Source: Clostridiales bacterium (lineage in GTDB: Bacteria > Bacillota > Clostridia > Christensenellales > Borkfalkiaceae). From it: a stretch of DNA of 15,902 nucleotides. The notes beneath the pieces were generated by a model. It saw nothing but the letters and a program-made list of their open reading frames with translations. It was not told where the DNA came from and did no database searches. Shown piece by piece: positions 7,169-13,533 of the stretch. The stretch is taken from the NCBI GenBank assembly GCA_015069525.1, contig SVIK01000028.1:1-15902 (forward strand), given 5' to 3'. Position 1 is the stretch's first letter. Each line of letters begins with the position of its first letter. A program made the translations under genes and the position numbers.

Positions 7169-8197
7169 TTAGTTTATCAAAGCAAACAATTTAGCTTTAT
7201 AATCATCAAAATAGAAAATATTTTCCAAAACGGCACTTTCACAAGTGTAATACGTTACGGTTTGTATGCTTTGTTCAAATTTTGTTCTTTCAGTTGAAGT
7301 CAATTCAAGGGCATTCATATTTGTGGAGGTACGAACTAAATTATTATTGATGGTTTCCATACCCGTGCCATAAGTCTTAAAAACAATTTGCCCTAATTGC
7401 ATTGTGCCTTGAGAATTATTAAAATAAGGGTTTACAATCGATTTATGGATTTGATACGTGTGATATGTTGGTTTAAATTCTTCAACAATTGCACCCATAT
7501 ACGTCGCAGTTGTCGTTGGTGCAATATATTCTTTTTCTGCTGAATAAGTTTCAAAAGCATTGACGGAATCGACGGAAATATGTGCCTTGGAAATCACTTC
7601 GGGTGTTTTTAGATAGGACAGTTCTTGAACAAACAAAGGGGCTTGGGTGAAAGTTTTTTTCCTGCCACTTCCAATTTGCGTAAACAAAACTTTTAATTCG
7701 CTCATTTCTTGGGTGGATAAAGCGTATTTCAAAAGATAATTCGTGTAATAATTCTTGCTCGCCTTTGTTTCAATGCGAAGTTCAATATATAAATCATTGT
7801 CAATAGAATACATATCAGATTTTGAGGCAACTTGATTATTTTTTATTTTATCAATATCAAAGCCTTCCGTTTCCAAAAATCCGTAGGGGATTGCGTTATA
7901 TTTGGCATTTTCATACGCAGGAGCGTTTGTTATACCTCCGTCCCAAGCCTGTTGGTCGACGATTAAATTGGCATAATAGCTACCCTTGATTACGTTTTGC
8001 AAAATTTGCGAAAATCCAGAATAGTCAGGGGCTTGATTGCTGTTCCCATTAGAATTGTCTTCGTTTGGCGTTTGGATACCAGCGCCCGTGTTGTTGCCTG
8101 CGTCTACGTTTGAAGTATCACATCCAACAATACTAAAAGCGCTGATTGCCGTAAAAGCAATACTAAGTAGGGAAACCAACCATTTTTCTTTTTTCAT
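7169..8197 (-). CDS. Unrecognised lipoprotein
   Basis: 342 residues. The N-terminus is a lipoprotein signal: KKEK, a hydrophobic stretch, and a lipobox FSIVGC with the lipidated Cys at 26, so the protein should be anchored on the outer face of the membrane. A low-complexity Asn/Gly/Ser spacer (about 30-58) follows, then a folded region of about 280 residues, rich in Tyr, Asn and Thr, that I do not recognise. Coding sequence here is visibly richer in A and T than its neighbours, with many AAT, TTT and ATT codons, which could reflect relaxed constraint or transfer. The start has a strong GGAGG (plus 8206-8210) 8 bases upstream. That site lies immediately after the terminator of the structured leader, so expression probably depends on read-through. 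Confidence 0.85.
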   Translation of the reverse strand: MKKEKWLVSLLSIAFTAISAFSIVGCDTSNVDAGNNTGAGIQTPNEDNSNGNSNQAPDYSGFSQILQNVIKGSYYANLIVDQQAWDGGITNAPAYENAKYNAIPYGFLETEGFDIDKIKNNQVASKSDMYSIDNDLYIELRIETKASKNYYTNYLLKYALSTQEMSELKVLFTQIGSGRKKTFTQAPLFVQELSYLKTPEVISKAHISVDSVNAFETYSAEKEYIAPTTTATYMGAIVEEFKPTYHTYQIHKSIVNPYFNNSQGTMQLGQIVFKTYGTGMETINNNLVRTSTNMNALELTSTERTKFEQSIQTVTYYTCESAVLENIFYFDDYKAKLFALIN

Positions 8198-8221
8198 AAA
8201 AGAAACCTCCTAAAAATAAAT

Positions 8222-8253
8222 AAAAAAAGTGCGCCAACCGAAGTTAACGCACT
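8222..8253 (-). terminator. UUCG-capped intrinsic terminator in the lipoprotein leader
   Basis: On the minus strand an 11-bp stem (AGTGCGTTAAC with GTTGGCGCACT) closed by a C(UUCG)G tetraloop is followed by U6-U7. Two positions are U-G wobbles on the minus strand but would be C-A mismatches on the plus strand, which fixes the working strand as minus. It ends about 10 bases before the ribosome site of the lipoprotein gene. Confidence 0.93.
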
Positions 8254-8438
8254 GAAAAATGCGGAACTCCAAGTTGTCGCCAAACGAACTTTATCGCAAG
8301 TATAAGCATAGCCATACTATCGAACGGGAGTCGCATTTTACCAAATGGATTGTTCGATTAGTATGACAAAATAGGGGCAAAAGTATCCCATAAAAAAGAA
8401 ACTACGCCTATGTTGCGATAATATTAAGTTCGTTTGGC
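8222..8438 (-). ncRNA. Structured leader RNA or stand-alone ncRNA with pseudoknot (unidentified)
   Basis: Minus-strand transcript of about 217 nt predicted from a strong promoter to a strong terminator. Closing stem: 8426-8438 (GCCAAACGAACTT on the minus strand) pairs with 8279-8291, 13 perfect bp, starting at the predicted first nucleotide. It continues as 8 bp (8413-8420 with 8292-8299) and 5 bp (8408-8412 with 8307-8311). Inside, 8352-8365 pairs with 8313-8325 (13 bp, one bulge). The 26-base loop of that hairpin contains 8327-8339, which pairs with 8256-8270 downstream of the closing stem (8 + 5 bp, 2-base bulge), forming a pseudoknot. The terminator follows. It does not match any riboswitch, 6S, SRP, RNase P or tmRNA consensus I can recall. 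Confidence 0.75.
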
Positions 8439-8444
8439 ATATTT

Positions 8445-8473
8445 AGTATAGCATATATAAAAAGTTTTATCAA
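8445..8473 (-). promoter_or_regulatory. Housekeeping-type promoter for the structured RNA / lipoprotein
   Basis: On the minus strand, TTGATA (8468-8473) and TATACT (8445-8450) are separated by 17 bases. The predicted start is near 8438, the first base of the long closing stem of the RNA. It lies just downstream of the terminator of the neighbouring membrane-protein gene, so it is an independent transcription unit. Confidence 0.88.
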
Positions 8474-8486
8474 GTATTTTGCACAA

Positions 8487-8520
8487 ATAAAAAACTCGAC
8501 TTTCATAGTCGAGTTTTTTA
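8487..8520 (-). terminator. Intrinsic terminator of the membrane-protein gene
   Basis: ACTCGACT (8494-8501) and AGTCGAGT (8507-8514) make an 8-bp stem with a 5-base loop, about 30 bases past the stop codon. A-rich sequence on the left gives a U-tract for minus-strand transcripts; the right side has T6, so it could also work on the plus strand. Confidence 0.9.
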
Positions 8521-8546
8521 TTGATTCGTATTTTATAAAATCGTTA

Positions 8547-9986
8547 TTACAATTTCACAGCGAATTGATACATTTTGGAAAGCAACCCGTCAGGAATTCT
8601 ATCTCTGTATTGCCCAAGATAGATAAACACTTTGCGGAAGAAGTCCTTATTGTTTCCACCCACTTCGTAATCGGGGATTTCAGGCATCGTGCCCTTGTAT
8701 TTAAGGATAAACAGTTCGGTAAATTGATTTCTTTCTTCCGTCGAAAGGGTTGCGATAAACGGGTCGAAACTCTTGCTGTTGTAATAATCGTAATCAGCCG
8801 TTTCCACCGCGGGCATAGGAGCGGGAGCAGGGGCAGGCGCGGGTGCGGGAACAGAAACTTCTTCTTCCTCAACCACTTCGGCAACTTCTACGCCTTCTAC
8901 GGGGCCACCGTCATAGGCAACAGCTTCCGCAAATTCTTCTTGCACGAACGTTTCTTCCTTTGCGGAATCCGTTTCTTGTGCAGGTTCTACGTATTCTTCT
9001 ACGGGGATAATCTTGGTCGTCAACTTTTTCTTGATTGCTCTTGCGATGCCGATTTGTACGCAGGAAAGCGCGAATTGAATCAAAGCAACGCTTGCCGTAG
9101 CGATTGCCACAATGAAGAGGACGTCGTTGCGTACGGACGCGTTCAATTGAAGGTAGATAAACGAACCGCCGATAAGCATCATAATGAAATAGCGGAACAA
9201 ATCTGCCACAGCGCCCTTTTTCGTAGCTCCGCGGATACCCGCAATCATGACGTTCAATGCACAAACGCCTACCAAAATCTTTTCAATAATTCTAATCCAA
9301 TCGAGGGAAACCCCAAGGTCGGCTAAGCCAAGGTCAAAGGTCAACTTGTCTTTGCCAAGCATATAGATAACGGCGAGGGAGAATGCAAGGGAAAGGATAA
9401 ATTGAACAGCGTTCATAATCGCCGTCTTTTTAAGCTTGATGCAAGCGAGTACGAAATACAAAATCGCACCAAAGCCTGCAAGCCCAATGCATACGAAATC
9501 CAACGCGATAGTGCTAGCGTGGAAGAAGCTAAAAATCGTCGTATTCAATGCATAGAAGGCAAACCCAATCGTAAAGAAGAAGGTCGTCGTCAAAAGCATT
9601 GCAGGTGCCTTTTTAGAACAGAATACGGTCACGATACCGAAAATAACGGTAAATACAACGCAAAGCAATAATAAATAGAAGGTAATTACCGTATACAAGC
9701 CTTGAATCGGTTCAACGGGCACGAAAGTGGGCAAGAACCCAAAAAGCTTATAGATAACTTGGGAAGCGTCACCCGTGAACAAAGCGATTACTGCCTCGTA
9801 AAGGCTCGTCGATTTGATGGAGTTATACGTAATAACGTATGTAAAAGGCACGAAAAGCGCGCCCACCGCCAAAGCGACGAGGAAAGCCGCGATAATGCGA
9901 TAAGCTATGTTTTTCTTCTTCTTCGGTGCAATCGTTTCGGGAGTCGTATTCGTTCCTTCCGTTGCGGGTAAAGTAGTTGTGTTCAT
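8547..9986 (-). CDS. Unrecognised 8-TM membrane protein with acidic Pro-Ala linker and C-terminal cytosolic domain
   Basis: 479 residues. A short Thr-rich N-terminus and a KKKK cluster precede about eight hydrophobic segments (roughly 29-50, 97-123, 128-150, 158-184, 190-211, 232-251, 262-281, 287-312). The basic run after the last helix (AIKKKLTTK) suggests the C-terminus is cytosolic. A strongly acidic linker (about 329-378) and a PA repeat (380-392) follow, then a compact domain of about 80 residues (398-479) with aromatic and charged residues (YYNSKSFDPFIATLS, FFRKVFIYLGQYRDRIPDG). I do not recognise the protein. The layout, a membrane anchor with a flexible tether and a terminal domain, would suit scaffolding or sensing, but no catalytic motif is seen. 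It has a good AGGAG site, its own consensus promoter and is divergent from the PucR-type regulator. Confidence 0.88.
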   Translation of the reverse strand: MNTTTLPATEGTNTTPETIAPKKKKNIAYRIIAAFLVALAVGALFVPFTYVITYNSIKSTSLYEAVIALFTGDASQVIYKLFGFLPTFVPVEPIQGLYTVITFYLLLLCVVFTVIFGIVTVFCSKKAPAMLLTTTFFFTIGFAFYALNTTIFSFFHASTIALDFVCIGLAGFGAILYFVLACIKLKKTAIMNAVQFILSLAFSLAVIYMLGKDKLTFDLGLADLGVSLDWIRIIEKILVGVCALNVMIAGIRGATKKGAVADLFRYFIMMLIGGSFIYLQLNASVRNDVLFIVAIATASVALIQFALSCVQIGIARAIKKKLTTKIIPVEEYVEPAQETDSAKEETFVQEEFAEAVAYDGGPVEGVEVAEVVEEEEVSVPAPAPAPAPAPMPAVETADYDYYNSKSFDPFIATLSTEERNQFTELFILKYKGTMPEIPDYEVGGNNKDFFRKVFIYLGQYRDRIPDGLLSKMYQFAVKL

Positions 9987-10032
9987 AACAATCTCCTAAT
10001 TGATTTAATAGAAATCGGGTATAAAACGCCAA

Positions 10033-10051
10033 AATACTATTTTATAGTATT
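10033..10051. promoter_or_regulatory. Dyad overlapping the membrane-protein start site, candidate operator
   Basis: AATACTA (10033-10039) and TAGTATT (10045-10051) are perfect 7-bp arms with a 5-base spacer. It overlaps the -10 box and predicted transcription start of the minus-strand promoter, the position of a repressor site. It could instead be a weak 5'-end hairpin of the mRNA. Confidence 0.45.
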
Positions 10052-10077
10052 ATAACATTTTTCCGTTTATCTGTCAA
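10049..10077 (-). promoter_or_regulatory. Consensus sigma-A-type promoter of the membrane-protein gene
   Basis: On the minus strand, TTGACA (10072-10077) and TATAAT (10049-10054) with a 17-base spacer, an exact match to the housekeeping consensus. High basal expression is expected unless repressed. Confidence 0.93.
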
Positions 10078-10093
10078 TAACTAAAAAAAAGTT

Positions 10094-10114
10094 TTTTCAT
10101 AATAATTATGAAAA
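10094..10114. promoter_or_regulatory. 21-bp palindrome between divergent promoters, candidate regulator-binding site
   Basis: TTTTCATAAT (10094-10103) and ATTATGAAAA (10105-10114) are perfect 10-bp inverted arms around a single central base. It lies 16 bases upstream of the -35 box of the minus-strand promoter and 46 bases upstream of the plus-strand -35 box. The position suits autoregulation by the divergent PucR-type protein, but AT-rich palindromes can arise by chance. Confidence 0.5.
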
Positions 10115-10160
10115 GAAGATGATTTTTTTCGTTATAAATCCAGTTGTGTATAAAAAGCCC

Positions 10161-10189
10161 TTGAAATTTTTTTCTTTTTAGGTTATAAT
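10161..10189 (+). promoter_or_regulatory. Housekeeping-type promoter of the PucR-type regulator gene
   Basis: TTGAAA (10161-10166) and TATAAT (10184-10189) with a 17-base T-rich spacer. A strong ribosome site AAAGGAG (10201-10207) and the ATG at 10215 follow, leaving a very short leader. Confidence 0.92.
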
Positions 10190-10214
10190 AGAGTAGGAAC
10201 AAAGGAGAACGGGC

Positions 10215-11231
10215 ATGAAAGAGCTTAAAAAAATCGTCGCGGAAATATCGGAAAAATTGGGAATAACGTTTACTTTTTACGAAGAGAACGGTAAAGTGGT
10301 GGACGGTCCGTTTTGTAGCAAAGCGTTCGAAGACGTGACGGACGACGGAAACGACACGTTTTTCCGTTTTCTGTTCAAGGGCGTGCCGTACGTAGGCGCA
10401 CTTGCGGGCGTAGGGGAAATGCAACGCAATTACGCTTGGCTTTTGCCCTCGTACGTAGAAAGCTTTGCGGAAAAGGAAACGGAGCTTTCCAAAACGGAAT
10501 ATCTTAAAAAGATTTTGCTTGGCGAATGTTCTTCTTTGGGCGTCTACAAATACGCGTCCAAATTTTCCGTGCGCGACGCGTCCTGCTACGCGCTTGCCAT
10601 CCGTGTGCCCAAAATGCTCGCGGAAACCATTTCGGTTATCGAACAGTACGGCGGAAACAGCTTGGATACCGTCGTAAAAATGAGCGAGGACGAGTGTGTG
10701 CTCGTTAAATACGTTGCGGAAAAGGAGAACGAATACCAATCCTCCGTCGACTACGCGGAATTTTTAGCGCAATCTTTAAAGGAGGAGCTCGGTATCGACG
10801 TCATGATAGGGGTAGGCCCGACGACGCGCGAGGTGAAAGACGTTGCGCAATCGTATATGCGCGCCGTTAACGCTTTGCGTTATGCGGATACGCTCGACGC
10901 CGTTGGCGGGGTGTATTCCTATCGGGAATTTATTCTTGTCAAGATGCTGGAAGACCTTCCTGAAAGCAAGCTGTCGGCATATTTTTCAGAGCTCACGGAC
11001 GATAACTTCCGCGAGATATTGGAAAACGAAGAGATGTTGACGACGGCGGAAGAATTTTTGCGTACCAGCTTAAACGTCAGCGAAACTTCACGCAACTTAT
11101 ATATGCACCGCAACACTTTGCTATACCGTCTTGACAAAATCGAACGGGCTACGGGCTTGAACATAAGGAACTTTTCCGACGCGGTTTCTTTCCGTATCTT
11201 AATGCTTCTCTACCGTTTTCTTGAAAAATAA
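10215..11231 (+). CDS. PucR/CdaR-family transcriptional regulator
   Basis: 338 residues. The C-terminal helix-turn-helix (about 284-330) has the family signature: LNVSETSRNLYMHRNTLLYR, then LDKIERATGLNIRNF and SFRILMLLYR. The middle (about 120-235) looks like the divergent GGDEF-like domain common in this family (IGVGPTTREVKDVAQSYMRA, ALRYAD), without catalytic motifs. The N-terminal 80 residues are an unassigned probable sensory domain. Relatives control purine catabolism, sugar diacid use, proline use and similar pathways, usually of a neighbouring gene. Here the divergent neighbour is the 8-TM membrane protein, with a palindrome between the promoters, so control of that gene is a reasonable guess. 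The effector is unknown. Confidence 0.88.
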   Translation: MKELKKIVAEISEKLGITFTFYEENGKVVDGPFCSKAFEDVTDDGNDTFFRFLFKGVPYVGALAGVGEMQRNYAWLLPSYVESFAEKETELSKTEYLKKILLGECSSLGVYKYASKFSVRDASCYALAIRVPKMLAETISVIEQYGGNSLDTVVKMSEDECVLVKYVAEKENEYQSSVDYAEFLAQSLKEELGIDVMIGVGPTTREVKDVAQSYMRAVNALRYADTLDAVGGVYSYREFILVKMLEDLPESKLSAYFSELTDDNFREILENEEMLTTAEEFLRTSLNVSETSRNLYMHRNTLLYRLDKIERATGLNIRNFSDAVSFRILMLLYRFLEK

Positions 11232-11317
11232 CGAGGGGGCGAGTACGCGTAGAAAGGGATTTTTTCTCTTCGCGTAAACGGTGTAAACCGAATAAAACTA
11301 TACGAAAGCATACAAAA

Positions 11318-11354
11318 ACGCACGCCTTGTAAAACAGGTGTGCGTCTTTGTGTT
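11318..11354 (+). terminator. Probable terminator of the PucR-type regulator gene
   Basis: ACGCACGCCT (11318-11327) and AGGTGTGCGT (11336-11345) form a 10-bp stem on the plus strand with one G-U wobble, which would be an A-C mismatch on the other strand. The tail TCTTTGTGTT is only moderately U-rich. An imperfect hairpin (TACGCG 11244-11249 with CGCGTA 11271-11276) lies closer to the stop codon and may also contribute. Confidence 0.65.
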
Positions 11355-11366
11355 ATATGGAGGTTG

Positions 11367-11433
11367 TTCCTTAAAAAAGGAATGGATGAGCTTGTTTATA
11401 GTATAAGTATACTGTACGTTTACGATAAACGTA
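11367..11433. repeat. Cluster of three short palindromes in the pucR-tkt intergenic region
   Basis: The 265-base gap 11232-11496 holds no convincing gene. Besides terminators it contains three dyads in a row: TTCCTT/AAGGAA (11367-11372 and 11377-11382), AGTATA/TATACT (11400-11405 and 11408-11413), and TACGTTTA/TAAACGTA (11415-11422 and 11426-11433, 8 perfect bp). No promoter reading into a gene is evident, so their role is unknown. Confidence 0.5.
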
Positions 11434-11457
11434 TTTTAAAAAGGTGAAAAAAAGATG

Positions 11458-11483
11458 AAAAGTGTCCGCAATCGGACACTTTT
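11458..11483 (-). terminator. Intrinsic terminator of the pgm-tkt operon
   Basis: AAAAGTGTCCG (11458-11468) and CGGACACTTTT (11473-11483) form an 11-bp stem with a CAAT loop, 14 bases past the tkt stop. On the minus strand it is followed by a U-rich run (TTTTCATCTTTTTTT), so it works for tkt; the plus side is weaker. Confidence 0.9.
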
Positions 11484-11496
11484 CTATCGTTTATAA

Positions 11497-13497
11497 TTAT
11501 TTCGTCTTTTCAATAGAAGCGAGCGCTTTTTCCGCTACGTTTTCAGCGGTAAAGCCGAAATGAGGGAAGAGCTTTCCAGCAGGCGCGGACAAACCGAACG
11601 TTTCCATCGCCACGATTTCACCGCACTCGCCCGCATAGCGATACCAGCTGTAAGGGGAGCCTGCTTCTACGCAAACTCTTGCTTTAACGGAGGTGGGGAT
11701 AACGCTTGCTTTATATTCTACCGTTTGTTTTTCAAATTCTTCTATACAAGGCATGGAAACCACGCGTGCGTTGACGCCTTTTTCCGCAAGGATAGCCTTT
11801 GCCTTTACGCAAATTTCCACTTCGGAGCCAGTCCCGATAAGGATAACGTCGGGCGTACCTTCGCAATCCTCCAAAACGTATCCGCCTTTGAGGGCGATGT
11901 TCCCGCTGTTTTCGTATTGAGGCAGGTTTTGTCTGGAAAGGACGAGCGTCGTAGGTTCTTTACCCTGTAAAGCGGAGGTCCAAGCGGCAACCGTTTCCTT
12001 GCCGTCTGCGGGACGGTACACTTTCATGCCGGGGATGGAACGGAGCATAAGCAACTGTTCCACGGGTTGATGGGTAGCGCCGTCTTCGCCTACGCCGATA
12101 GAATCGTGCGTCATAATATAGACGACGGGCAATTGCATAAGTGCCGCCAAACGCATTGCAGGTTTGCAATAATCGGAGAACACGAAGAAGGTAGCGCAGT
12201 ATGCTTGGATACCGCCGTGCAATTGCATACCGTTTGCAATCGCCGCCATAGCGTGTTCACGGATACCGAAATGGATATTTCTTCCCGAGAAATCTTCTGC
12301 GGAGAAAGTGCCGTATTTTATTTCTTCCGTATCGTTCATCTTGGAAAGATTGGAAGGGCCGAGGTCGGCAGAACCGCCCATAAGGGTAGGCATTTTCGAA
12401 GCAACCGCATTGAGCACCTTCGAAGAAGTTTGTCTGGTAGCCATTGCTTTATCAAACTTGCACAAATCGGCAATATCTTCAAAGTTGGGTTTTTCGCCAG
12501 CCATAGCTTTCTTGTACTCGGAGGCAAGTTCGGGATAAGCCACTTCGTAATCAATCATCATCTTCTTCCAAGCGACTTCTTTTTCCGCCACGGCGTTCGT
12601 TGCCTCTGCGCAATGCGCAAACACTTCTTCGGGGCATTCAAACGCGGGGTATTCCCAGCCGAAATATTCCTTCGTTTTCGCAACGTTTTCTTCGCCCAAA
12701 GGCGCGCCGTGCGATTTTTCGCTTCCTTCGAGGGGGGAGCCGAATCCGATACGAGTATGACAAATAATAATGGAAGGCTTTTCCGTATTTGCCTTAGCTT
12801 TTTCAATAGCCGATTTCAAAGCGTCGACGTCGTCGGGGGAGCACACGAGGTCCACGTGCAAAACTTGCCAATTTTGCGACGCGAAACGAGCGCCTACGTT
12901 TTCCTTAAACGTGACGTCCGTATCCCCTTCAATCGTAATATCGTTGTCATCGTATAACACGATAAGCTTTCCAAGTCCGTGCGTGCCCGCAAACGAGCAA
13001 GCTTCGTAGGAAATACCTTCTTGCAAGCATCCGTCCCCGCAAATCGCGTAGGTGTAGTGGTCTACCACTTTAAAATCGGGCTTGTTGTATTTAGCGGCAA
13101 GATGCGCTTCCGCAAGCGCCATACCTACTGCGTTTGCAATACCTTGGCCAAGAGGGCCGGTAGTCGTTTCTACGCCTGCGGTATGTCTGTATTCAGGGTG
13201 ACCGGGGGTTTTAGAACCGAATTGACGGAAATTCATCAAATCTTCCTTCGTCACGCCGTAGCCGTATAAATGCAAAAGGGAATAATACAGCGCAGAGCCG
13301 TGTCCTGCGGAGAGAATAAATCTGTCGCGGTTATCCCAATTGGTATCTTTGGGGTTGCAGTTCAAAAAGTGTTGAAAAAGCGTGTACGCAATCGGGGCGC
13401 AACCCAAGGGCAAGCCGGGGTGACCGGATTTTGCTTTTTGAATCGCATCGACAGAGAGGATACGGAGTGCGTTGATAGTAGTTTTTTGTACGTCCAT
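11497..13497 (-). CDS. tkt: Transketolase
   Basis: Thiamine-diphosphate enzyme of the pentose phosphate pathway that moves two-carbon ketol units between ketoses and aldoses. It is full length at 666 residues. The N-terminal pyrophosphate-binding domain has SGHPGLPLG (24-32), H66 in SAGHGSA, H100, TTTGPLGQGI (111-120) and the thiamine-diphosphate motif GDG (154-156) ending at N185. The pyrimidine-binding domain has the catalytic Glu414 in FGIREHAMAAIANG and a phosphate-contact region HDSIGVGEDGATHQP. A C-terminal transketolase domain closes the protein. The start has AGGAG (plus 13508-13512) 10 bases upstream. The phosphohexomutase gene ends 36 bases upstream on the same strand, so the two are probably one operon linking hexose-phosphate and pentose-phosphate use. 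Confidence 0.97.
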   Translation of the reverse strand: MDVQKTTINALRILSVDAIQKAKSGHPGLPLGCAPIAYTLFQHFLNCNPKDTNWDNRDRFILSAGHGSALYYSLLHLYGYGVTKEDLMNFRQFGSKTPGHPEYRHTAGVETTTGPLGQGIANAVGMALAEAHLAAKYNKPDFKVVDHYTYAICGDGCLQEGISYEACSFAGTHGLGKLIVLYDDNDITIEGDTDVTFKENVGARFASQNWQVLHVDLVCSPDDVDALKSAIEKAKANTEKPSIIICHTRIGFGSPLEGSEKSHGAPLGEENVAKTKEYFGWEYPAFECPEEVFAHCAEATNAVAEKEVAWKKMMIDYEVAYPELASEYKKAMAGEKPNFEDIADLCKFDKAMATRQTSSKVLNAVASKMPTLMGGSADLGPSNLSKMNDTEEIKYGTFSAEDFSGRNIHFGIREHAMAAIANGMQLHGGIQAYCATFFVFSDYCKPAMRLAALMQLPVVYIMTHDSIGVGEDGATHQPVEQLLMLRSIPGMKVYRPADGKETVAAWTSALQGKEPTTLVLSRQNLPQYENSGNIALKGGYVLEDCEGTPDVILIGTGSEVEICVKAKAILAEKGVNARVVSMPCIEEFEKQTVEYKASVIPTSVKARVCVEAGSPYSWYRYAGECGEIVAMETFGLSAPAGKLFPHFGFTAENVAEKALASIEKTK

Positions 13498-13533
13498 TAT
13501 TAAAATACTCCTAATAGATTTTTTATGGTTAAT

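Noticed and set aside
8339..8392. 17-codon open frame inside the structured RNA on the minus strand (possible leader peptide or tmRNA tag)
   Set aside because: No Shine-Dalgarno site precedes the ATG, its codons overlap the paired segments, and tmRNA end sequences are absent.
8222..8438. Identity as tmRNA, 6S RNA, SRP RNA or RNase P RNA
   Set aside because: Conserved sequences of SRP RNA (GGAAGGAAGCAG-like loop), RNase P and tmRNA ends are not found, and the multibranch pseudoknot layout does not fit the 6S rod.
8824..8850. Short tandem repeat in the membrane-protein gene
   Set aside because: It encodes the Pro-Ala linker and stays in frame; ordinary low-complexity coding sequence and not a mobile or CRISPR-like repeat.
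11382..11447. Possible 21-residue small protein on the plus strand
   Set aside because: The AAGGA is directly adjacent to the ATG, the peptide has no recognisable character, and it overlaps the palindromes.
12067..12957. Nearly 300-codon open frame antisense to transketolase
   Set aside because: Composition follows the reverse of tkt and there is no start-site support.
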